A stretch of DNA of 64,000 nucleotides from the NCBI RefSeq assembly GCF_026212465.1, contig NC_080050.1:171501-235500 (forward strand), given 5' to 3'. The translations under genes and the position numbers were made by a program. Below are positions 55,835-64,000 of this stretch, piece by piece (positions within the stretch are counted from its first letter, which is position 1; each line of letters opens with the position of its first letter). The notes under the pieces were generated by a model that saw nothing but the letters and a program-made list of their open reading frames with translations, made no database searches and was not told where the DNA came from. The stretch comes from Amaranthus tricolor. Its lineage: Eukaryota; Streptophyta; Magnoliopsida; Caryophyllales; Amaranthaceae.

Positions 55835-58822
55835 ATGAACAATTTTAAGCTGGGGGTAGAAGTTACAGCAGCACATGACCTAGTGGCTAAAGATGGTGAA
55901 GGCTCATCGAGTGCCTATGTTGAGCTGAAATTTGATGATCAGAGATTTCGTACTAGTACCAAAGAAAAAGACCTGAACCCCGTTTGGAACGAAACATTTT
56001 ATTTCAACATTTCTGATCCAAACAATCTTTTCAATCTTACACTTGAAGCCTTGGTTTATAGTTACAATAAATTAAACCATTCCAAAGACTTCCTTGGTAA
56101 AGTCTGCATAAGTGGATCATCGTTTGTCCCTTATTCGGATGCTGCTGAGTTTTACTTTCCCTTGGAGAAACGACATATTTTCTCACGTGTGAAAGGAGAA
56201 CTTGGGTTAAAAGTGTTTATTACTGATGATCCTTCCATTCGACTATCCATGCCACCTCCTGTAGTGGAATCAGATTTGCTGTTTTCTGAAGACCGAGAAG
56301 CTGAAAATGAGATCCCAAGATCAGTTTCTAAGGAAACAAAGTCGGGTTCCAGGCACACCTTCTGGCATCTTCCGAAGCAGGACAGCACTCCAAGTCAGCC
56401 TCAGCCTCAAGTGACTCAATCCGCTTCAGCTGCTATATCTGAAACACAGCCTCCAAAAGTTGTGCAATTTAGTCCAGGGATTCCAGCACAGGCATTTGAT
56501 TACAAGCTCAAAGAGACAAGCCCTTATCTTGGTGGTGGAAGAGTTGTTGGAGGACGAGTGATCCGTCCTTATAACAAACCAGTTAGCACCTATGATCTTG
56601 TTGAACAGATGTCTTTCCTGTTTGTTCGTGTGGTAAAAGCTCGTGATCTTCCTACCATGGATGTTACAGGAAGTCTTGATCCATTCGTTGAGGTTAAAAT
56701 TGGGAATTACAAAGGGGTAACTAAGCATTTTGAGAAAAAGAAGGATCCCGAATGGAATGAAGTGTTTGCCTTCTCCAGCGACCGTCTGCAGACGTCTACT
56801 CTTGAAGTTGTGGTGAAAGACAAAGATTTGGTGAAGGATGATTTTGTTGGAATCATCCGATTTGAACTTCATGAGGTACCCAGAAGGGAACCCCCTGATA
56901 GTCCATTGGCCCCTCAATGGTATCGTCTTGAGGACAAGAAAGCGGAGAAGATTTTAAATGGGGAACTAATGCTAGCTGTTTGGTTTGGTACACAAGCAGA
57001 TGAGGCTTTTCCTGATGCTTGGCATTCTGATGCAATGGCTCCTCCTGATATGTCAGCTTCAGCTTATAATCATATCCGTTCAAAAGTCTATCATTCCCCG
57101 AGATTATGGTATCTTAGAGTCAATATAATCGAGGCTCAAGATTTGATTACAACAGATAAAGGTCGTTTTCCTGATTGTTATGTCAAGGCACAGCTTGGAG
57201 CCCAAATTTTAAAGACAAAGAATGTTCAAACCAGGATGGGAAATCCCTTCTGGAATGAGGACTTGATGTTTGTTGCTGCTGAACCTTTTGATGAGTCTTT
57301 GATCCTCACTGTTGAAGATCGGGTGGGTCCCGGCAAAGAAGAAACAATTAGCAAGCTGATTATCCCTTTAACTAATAATAATGCTGTAAGAAAACGCCCT
57401 GATGACAAGATTTTTCCCGGTCAATGGTTCAACCTTCAGAAACCGAGCACTTCTGATGTTGAGGGGGAGAAAAAAGTCAAGTTTGCTAGTAAGTTACATG
57501 CCCGTATAAGCCTTGATGGCGGGTACCATGTCTTGAATGAATCTACTTACTACAGTAGTGATCTAAGACCAAGTCTGAAGCAACTATGGAAATCTACAAT
57601 TGGTGTTCTTGAATTAGGAATACTGAATGCAGAGGGACTTCACCCAATGAAAACCAGAGATGGAAGAGGAACAGCAGATACTTTTTGTGTGGCAAAGTAC
57701 TGCCAGAAATGGGTACGCACTAGAACCATAATTGATAGTTTAAGCCCAAAGTATAACGAACAATACACATGGGAAGTATATGATCCTGCAACTGTTCTTA
57801 CAATAGGTGTCTTTGACAATGGACAGCTCCTCGGCAACAAAGATAGTATAATCGGAAAGGTGAGAATTCGAATCTCTACACTTGAAGCAGGGCGTGTGTA
57901 CACTCACTCGTACCCCTTGCTAGTCCTCCAACCATCTGGTGTAAAGAAGATGGGAGAGTTGCATTTGGCTATTCGGTTTTCTTGTACAAACATGACTAAC
58001 ATGATGTTTATGTACACAAAGCCACTTCTCCCCAAAATGCACTACTCTAGACCATTGTCTTTGATGCAGACTAATCTGTTAAGACATCATGCAATAAATG
58101 TGTTAGCATCTAGGCTCAGTAGAGCTGAACCCCCTTTGAAGAAGGAAGTGGTGGAGTATATGTGTGATGTGGATGCGCATTTTTGGAGTATGAGAAGAAG
58201 CAAGGCTAACTTCTATCGCATAGTCTCCCTACTCCAAGGCTTGCTTGCAATTGGAAAATGGTTCTTGGACGTGTGTGTTTGGAAAAACTCAATTACAACA
58301 GTGCTAGTTCACTTGCTGTTTATTATGCTGGTTTGTTTTCCTGAGCTAATTCTTCCAACAGTGTTCCTTTACATGTTTCTGATCGGGTGTTGGAATTACC
58401 GGTATAGACCAAAAAACCCTCCTCACATGGACACTAAGATCTCTTATGCTGACACAATATCCCCAGATGAGCTTGATGAAGAGTTTGACACCTTTCCTAC
58501 TACAAAAGGTTCAGAAGTGGTGCGGAGAAGGTATGATCGACTTAGGAGCATAAGTTCCAAAGTGCAGTCCGTGTTGGGTGATGTAGCCGCGCAGGGAGAG
58601 AGGGCTCAAGCTCTGTTGAGTTGGCGGGACCCACGAGCCTCGTTGATATTCTTGACATTCTGTCTTATGGCTGCTTTTGTTCTGTATGCTACACCATTCA
58701 AAGTTATGGCCCTTCTAAGTGGATTTTATGTTATGAGGCATCCTAGGTTCCGAAACAAGTATCCTGCTGCACCTATGAATTTCTTTAGAAGATTGCCCGC
58801 AAAGACGGATTACATGCTGTAA
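55835..58822 (+). CDS. Multiple C2 domain and transmembrane region protein (MCTP)
   Basis: 995 codons in one exon, ATG to TAA, no defects. Four C2 domains: about 4-128, 260-383, 424-540 and 588-715, with Asp-rich calcium or lipid loops such as LDPFVEVKIGNYKG and GTADTFCVAKY. A Ser/Pro/Gln-rich linker (135-225) follows the first. After the fourth comes the plant PRT_C region (740-995) with EPPLKKEVVEYM, MRRSKANFYR, PHMDTKISYAD and SPDELDEEFDTFP. Hydrophobic segments lie at about 821-853 and 936-966, in a reticulon-like arrangement. Plant MCTPs (FTIP1, QUIRKY and relatives) sit at ER-plasma membrane contacts and plasmodesmata. The extra N-terminal C2 and the KETSPYLGGG motif at 226-235 place it with four-C2 members; the exact orthologue is not assigned. 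Confidence 0.95.
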   Translation: MNNFKLGVEVTAAHDLVAKDGEGSSSAYVELKFDDQRFRTSTKEKDLNPVWNETFYFNISDPNNLFNLTLEALVYSYNKLNHSKDFLGKVCISGSSFVPYSDAAEFYFPLEKRHIFSRVKGELGLKVFITDDPSIRLSMPPPVVESDLLFSEDREAENEIPRSVSKETKSGSRHTFWHLPKQDSTPSQPQPQVTQSASAAISETQPPKVVQFSPGIPAQAFDYKLKETSPYLGGGRVVGGRVIRPYNKPVSTYDLVEQMSFLFVRVVKARDLPTMDVTGSLDPFVEVKIGNYKGVTKHFEKKKDPEWNEVFAFSSDRLQTSTLEVVVKDKDLVKDDFVGIIRFELHEVPRREPPDSPLAPQWYRLEDKKAEKILNGELMLAVWFGTQADEAFPDAWHSDAMAPPDMSASAYNHIRSKVYHSPRLWYLRVNIIEAQDLITTDKGRFPDCYVKAQLGAQILKTKNVQTRMGNPFWNEDLMFVAAEPFDESLILTVEDRVGPGKEETISKLIIPLTNNNAVRKRPDDKIFPGQWFNLQKPSTSDVEGEKKVKFASKLHARISLDGGYHVLNESTYYSSDLRPSLKQLWKSTIGVLELGILNAEGLHPMKTRDGRGTADTFCVAKYCQKWVRTRTIIDSLSPKYNEQYTWEVYDPATVLTIGVFDNGQLLGNKDSIIGKVRIRISTLEAGRVYTHSYPLLVLQPSGVKKMGELHLAIRFSCTNMTNMMFMYTKPLLPKMHYSRPLSLMQTNLLRHHAINVLASRLSRAEPPLKKEVVEYMCDVDAHFWSMRRSKANFYRIVSLLQGLLAIGKWFLDVCVWKNSITTVLVHLLFIMLVCFPELILPTVFLYMFLIGCWNYRYRPKNPPHMDTKISYADTISPDELDEEFDTFPTTKGSEVVRRRYDRLRSISSKVQSVLGDVAAQGERAQALLSWRDPRASLIFLTFCLMAAFVLYATPFKVMALLSGFYVMRHPRFRNKYPAAPMNFFRRLPAKTDYML

Positions 58823-58931
58823 ATAATTTTGTTGGGAACTCTTTGGTGATTGGTTTTGTGATTGTAGGGCGACTACTCTCTATTTTGGACCTTAATTATG
58901 GATGATTTCTTTCTGGGATTTAAGTGATTTA

Positions 58932-58962
<31 letters not shown>

Positions 58963-59574
58963 TATATGTTACTTTTGTTTTAAAAAAAAGCTGGTACTTT
59001 TTAGTAAAAAAAAAGTATTACTTTTGGGAAAAAATATTTTTTTCAAAAACGCAAACATGTTACAAAGTAATATGTTTTTTTTCGAAAATTAACACTTTTT
59101 TATGAGTTTTTTCAGAATTTTTTTTTAAGTAACACTTTTGCTTATAGTATCATAAAAAATAGTAACACTTTTTTGCCTAAAAGTCACACCTTTTTAGTAA
59201 AAAGTAACACTTGTGAGGCTAATTGGTTCTCACGGTTCTCATATAAGAATGGTTCTCACTGAAACTTCTTCATATATATATATAATATAGATAGATAGAT
59301 GTAGGATCAAATAAGAAGGATTTTAAAATGGGAACGGTGAGAAGGATTTTTGTTTAATTTTGTTTGGTTACTATATATACAAAAAGGGATACTATATTAT
59401 AAATTAAGAACATTTTAAAAATTATTTTATAGTTACCTTTTTGTGTAACATAGTTACTTTTACAATTATGAGTTTTTGGCTCAATCGTGACCATAAATTT
59501 TTTTTATTTTAGTGAAATCAAAGGTGTAGAGTTCTTCTCACCATCATTTTCAACCCCTTCTCAATGAATCCCTC

Positions 59575-59611
<37 letters not shown>

Positions 59612-59850
59612 AGATCAAATGTCCTTCATTGGCATCATTGTTGCAAATGTTATAACTTCTGTTTTCCATTTTTCTAATGTATAAAAGATATCCTATTTTG
59701 TCATTTTGTTATATTCTTACTAATATAGAAACTCGTACAGCACGAAATGATTTGTATTAAGATATAGAAGTGCACCATGTACATATTACGTATCATTCAA
59801 TAAAAATAATCTATCTTTTGAAAATTCTCGTTGGTTAACTCAATCAAAAA
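58823..59850. repeat. MCTP 3' flank and AT-rich repeats
   Basis: 3' untranslated sequence to about 58930, then (TA)n at 58930-58970. At 59000-59220 the words AGTAACACTTTT/AAAAGTAACACTT recur several times. At 59270-59610 a segment bounded by TATATATA runs carries AGAAGGATTTTAAAATGGG and TTCTTCTCACC phrases, possibly a small nonautonomous element with undefined ends. Confidence 0.45.
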
Positions 59851-60955
59851 TAGCATAACGACACTCATTAGCAGCAAAGCATTGGTCTTATACGCATTTT
59901 CTGATTCCCAGCTGATACATAGATTTAGTTTGAATCACCATCTCCAACACCCTTTATTATGGAGATAAGTTTTTGTTTGTCATGATTGCATTTGCATTAG
60001 AGGGCTTTTTGGGACTATGATTTTTAACAAATTTATTGTTAATTTTATATTTTTTTATCATTTATAAATTATTACTTCCTTCGATTCTTTTTAAATGTCC
60101 ACTTTCCTTTTTAAGTAAATTCAACCTATTTGTCCATTTTTCTTTTTTGGCAAAGATTTTTTACCTTAATACCCTATGTTCACACAAATAAAGACCATAA
60201 TACCCCCATTTATATTACTTAAAATACCCTAACTATCACCTTTATAATTATTATAATCACTTAAAATACTCCAACTACCACATTTATAATTATTATAGTC
60301 AGTTAAAATACCCCAACTACCGTTCTCATAAAATCCATGTCCAACCCAAAGTGGACACTTAAATTGAATTGAAGGGAGTATTATATTATATCAATAAAAC
60401 TTGATGACATTTTAAATTGATGAAACAATTAATTTTTCCTAAATTATAGATAGTTTTTTAGAAATTTTTCTACTTTAATGCCGAGACTTATTATATTCAT
60501 TTTTTTTGCCTTTACCGTGAAAAATGTGTTGACTATATTTTTTTTTCTTTAAATTTGTAATAAATTATAATAGTTAATTTTAAATCAATTGTGTTTATGA
60601 CCGAAATCAATTATCAATTATCTAAACAAAAAAAATAAACCAATGTTTTAATTCATTGTAAATTTCAAAATTCACCTCTAAACCATGTAAGCATTATCAC
60701 TAGGAGAAAAATCTTATGACTACTTATTACTCTTTTGTAGTTAACTGCTCCGCAAATTAGTAAAAAGTAATTTGGGTCAAAATTAATACAATGTTTTTTT
60801 GTCTCATTAGTTATCCACCTACAAAGTTTATTCATGAATGTATAAAATTATAAATGTTTCTAATACACGTTCTTTTCCTTTAAAGAAATGTTTTGCAATA
60901 TGATACATCATCTTTCCATGCAATCAAATACCTAAATAAAACTTTAATTCACTTT
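59851..60955 (+). pseudogene. Decayed copy of the TIC20 upstream region and exon
   Basis: 60440-60720 matches 25690-25970 and 19440-19720 (CTACTTTAATGCC, GACCGAAATCAATTATCAAT, CACCTCTAAACCATG). 59985-60050 matches the CATTAGATGGCTTG block. At 60811-60905 TTCATGAATGTATA and TTCTTTTCCTTTAAAGAAATG align with the TIC20 exon at 27448-27530, but the frame is lost. No other TIC20 exon follows. Confidence 0.45.
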
Positions 60956-61018
60956 TGTTATAAATACCTGTGTATAGTGTACTTTTGCTTCTGTATAAAT
61001 ATAGGCGGAGGCTCATTA

Positions 61019-62290
61019 TGTGAAGTGTATTATTGCTTTGAATAAATATAGGTTGAGGCTCATTGAAAAAATCTAATTCCAATTCATTATTGATATTTCT
61101 TTCTCCTACATATCACTTAAGAAATGGATAAACATTGGTTGATGCTCATTCCAATACGCCCCAACTCCAAGGAATGTAATTGCACAATTAGATTATCCAC
61201 AAACAAGGAATTTCAAGACCTGTTTGTGCAATAAGGTACATTTTCCATTAAAGAAGTCTTTTCCTGGTTTGGCTATTTCAAGATCAAATCGAATAATAGA
61301 ACCTGTTGCAGTCAAGAAAAATTGTATTTATAATCTTTAGCCATTCATTACCCTGTTGCAACCAAGAAAAAATTGTATTTATAATCTTTAGCCATTCAAT
61401 GTAATGAATGGCTAAAGATTAGAAATACAATTTTTCTTGGCTGCAACAGGTTCTATTATTCGATTTGATCTTGAAATAGCTTAGCTAAACCAGGAAAAGA
61501 CTTCTTTAATGGGAAATGTACCTTATTGCACAAGCAGGTCTTGAAATTCCATGTTTGTGGATAACCTAATTGTGCAATTACATTCCTTGGAGCTGGGGCG
61601 TATTGGAATGAACATCAGCCAATATTTATCCATTTCTTGAGTGAAATACAGGAGAAAGTAACATCAATAATGAATTGGAATTAGATTTTTTCAATGAGCC
61701 TCAGCTTATATTTATTCAAAGCAAGAATACACTTCACACAATGAGCCTCCGCCTATATTTATACAGAAGCAAGAATACACTATACACAGGTATAGCCCAA
61801 CTGCGGAGGAATAGCACAAAACGCACGACTGAATTGTTGTTTAGTCGCGCATTTCACGCGACAGAGCCATGGTTCAATCGTGTGTTTTGTGCGACTCCTC
61901 CGCGGTTTGGTCGCACGCGACCGGGCTTCGAAGAATTTATTTTTTGAATTTTTGTGTTTATTTAATATTTTGTATTGTATTGTAAATTTATTTGAAATTT
62001 TAATTATTAAACTAAATTATTATTTATTTAATATTTAATATTTTTATTTTTTAATTATTAAACCTAATTATTATTTATTTAAAATTTTAATTATTAATGT
62101 TTATTTATCTAACATATAATTAACTTAATTTATGTTTTATTTTATATTTTAAAGTAACATAATATTTATATTGATTATTATAATTTACATACTATTTGAA
62201 AAATTATCTTATATTTACAGGACTTTGAAATCTTAGGGCATAATGTAGGTGGATTTGTTACGGATAGGAAATTTGCGTAACCTATATAAT
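61019..62290. repeat. Foldback unit 4 plus hairpin E, first copy of a tandem duplication
   Basis: A palindrome of the short-ORF block centres near 61395 and continues to 61795 (ACACAGGTA). There the arm switches into GC-rich hairpin E (61797-61938) and the AT-rich flank shared with 31815-32060. The short ORF is broken by a deletion at CCAAGGAATG. The open frame at 61675-61947 spans the arm and hairpin and is not believed. Confidence 0.65.
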
Positions 62291-62428
62291 GCTGCCCGAC
62301 CTTGGATGTTCTAAAGTTAGTTTTAATTACATTAATTATATTAATTTAATAAATATTTAATTAATATATTATATTAGTTAATAATTATTAATTTAATATT
62401 ATTATTATTATTAATATAATTAATTTTC

Positions 62429-62464
<36 letters not shown>

Positions 62465-62649
62465 TAGATTAAATTAATGCCGAGATTATTTTTCCTTAAT
62501 TTTAGTTCGTTTATATTTTTCCTTAATTTTAGTTAGTTTTTTTTAACAGTTTTCCTATTTTAATGCCGAGATTATTATATTTATTTTTTTCACTTTACCG
62601 TGAAAAATGTATTGATTATTTTTTTTTTTGAATTTGTGATAAATCTATT
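62291..62649. repeat. AT-rich spacer between the duplicated units
   Basis: AATATT-rich, with (AAT)n at 62429-62465 and a scrap of duplicated segment A (TTTTCCTATTTTAATGCCGAG, 62545-62640). Confidence 0.5.
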
Positions 62650-63895
62650 GTGTGAAGTGTATTCTTGCTTTGAATAAATATAGGATGAGGCTCATTGAAA
62701 AAAAATCTAATTCCAATTCATTATTGATATTTCTTTCTCCTGCATTTCACTCAAGAAATGGATAAATATTGGCTGATGTTCATTCCAATACGCCTCAACT
62801 CAAAGGGATGTAATTGCACAATTAGGTTATCCACAAACATGGAATTTCAAGACCTGTTTGTGCAATAAGGTACATTTTCCATTAAAGAAGTCTTTTCCTG
62901 GTTTAGCTATTTCAAGATCAAATCGAATAATAGAACCTGTTGCAGCCAAGAAAAATTGTATTTCTAATCTTTAGCCATTCATTACACTATTGCAACCAAG
63001 AAAAATTATATACATTGAATGGCTAAAGATTATAAATACAATTTTTCTTCGTTGCAACAGTATCTATTATTCGATTTGATCTTGAAATAGCTTAGCTAAA
63101 CCAGGAAAAGACTTCTTTAATGGGAAATGTACCTTATTGCACAAGCAGGTCTTGAATTTCCATGTTTGTGGATAACCTAATTGTGCAATTACATTCCTTG
63201 GAGCTGGGGCGTATTGGAATGAACATCAGCCAATATTTATCCATTTCTTGAGTGAAATGCAGGAGAAAGTAACATCAATAATGAATTGGAATTAGATTTT
63301 TTCAATGAGCCTCAGCTTATATTTATTCAAAGCAAGAATACACTTCACACAATGAGCCTCCGCCTATATTTATACAGAAGCAAGAATACACTATACACAG
63401 GTATAGCCCAACTGCGGAGGAATAGCACAAAACGCACGACTGAATTGTTGTTTAGTCGCGCATTTCACGCGACAGAGCCATGGTTCAATCGTGTGTTTTG
63501 TGCGACTCCTCCGCGGTTTGGTCGCGCGCGACCGGGCTTCGAAGAATTTATTTTTTGAATTTTTGTGTTTATTTAATATTTTCTATTGTATTGTAAATTT
63601 ATTTGAAATTTTAATTATTAAACTAAATTATTATTTATTTAATATTTAATATTTTTATTTTTTAATTATTAAACCTAATTATTATTTATTTAAAATTTTT
63701 ATTATTAATGTTTATTTATCTAACATATAATTAACTTAATTTATGTTTTATTTTATATTTTAAAGTAACATAATATTTATATTGATTATTATAATTTACA
63801 TACTATTTGAAAAATTATCTTACATTTGCAGGACTTTAAAAACTTAGGGGACAATGTAGGTAGTTTTTTTACGGATAGGAAATTTTTGTAACCTA
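62650..63895. repeat. Foldback unit 5 plus hairpin F, second copy of the tandem duplication
   Basis: Nearly identical to 61019-62290, above all from 63230 onward; the open frame across the hairpin differs by a single residue between copies. Same arm-to-hairpin junction (GGTATAGCCCAACTGCGG). Hairpin F is 63407-63548. Confidence 0.75.
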
Positions 63896-63896
63896 G

Positions 63897-64000
63897 CACT
63901 AGTGGAAAAAAACGTATTTGTTGCTTATCATTTGCTGCGGTTTTTGTATATTCGCAGTAATAAATAGGACAAAAATTGAAAAAAAAAACAATTAATTGCT
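63897..64000. mobile_element. Left end of a CACTA-type element cut by the window edge
   Basis: CACTAGTGGAAAAAAACG at 63897 is a typical CACTA terminal inverted repeat, followed by GTTGCTTATCATTTGCTGCG and TTCGCAGTAATAAAT. The other end and the target duplication lie beyond the window. Confidence 0.5.

Noticed and set aside
56152..57903. Minus-strand ORFs opposite the MCTP gene
   Set aside because: Shadows of a strongly supported 995-codon frame.
61675..61947. 90-codon ORF, nearly identical at 63286-63558
   Set aside because: It runs across the foldback arm into a GC-rich hairpin; its conservation is explained by the recent tandem duplication.

Overview
This is AT-rich plant nuclear DNA, most likely from a eudicot. 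The evidence is an MCTP-type C2 protein gene, a TIC20-type plastid import gene, a plastid ndhB fragment in the nucleus, and Sirevirus, Tork-type copia, CACTA and plant RTE-type elements. I do not name a genus. Two genes look intact: a single-exon MCTP gene (55835-58822, +) and a TIC20-like gene (visible exons 27412-27543 and 28130-28740, +). A possible four-exon gene with a histone H2A-like last exon lies at 24182-25412 (-). The other host-gene traces are broken or partial: a CIR1-like exon (23206-23407, -), a SPARK-domain gene (33297-34273, -) and a B-lectin fragment (43316-43855, +).

Layout. 1-9189: a minus-strand Sirevirus-type copia element with 5' LTR, tRNA-Met primer site, gag, pol and an envelope-like ORF; its 3' LTR lies left of the window. 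9190-17229: tandem and inverted copies of a palindromic (foldback) repeat family. These copies carry a short ORF of about 73 codons and a captured last exon plus intron of a RABA/Rab11-like GTPase gene. 17230-21900: a probable gypsy LTR fragment, duplicated blocks, a 0.5 kb foldback MITE and a CACTA miniature. 21900-28870: the decayed CIR1-like exon, the H2A-like gene and TIC20. 28870-41100: a plastid insertion, more foldback copies, GC-rich hairpins inside A/T microsatellites, the SPARK pseudogene, a 2.6 kb palindrome and another RABA-exon copy. 41100-49255: the lectin fragment with a Tork-like copia element (43900-49250, 5-bp target duplication) inserted just behind it. 49256-55800: intergenic DNA with a 5'-truncated LINE flanked by a 16-bp target duplication. 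55835-58822: MCTP. 58823-64000: AT-rich repeats, a decayed copy of the TIC20 upstream region, a 1.25 kb tandem duplication, and the start of a CACTA element cut by the window end.

The best candidate for an undescribed system is the foldback family. Its copies share a short ORF whose frame survives in-frame indels between diverged subfamilies. They are arranged as head-to-head palindromes, and they have picked up pieces of at least two host genes: a RABA C-terminal exon with its intron, and the splice-acceptor region of the SPARK gene. A second unexplained signal is the heptamer GGAACAG, found about 27 times across the Sirevirus element, in coding and LTR sequence alike, and rarely elsewhere.
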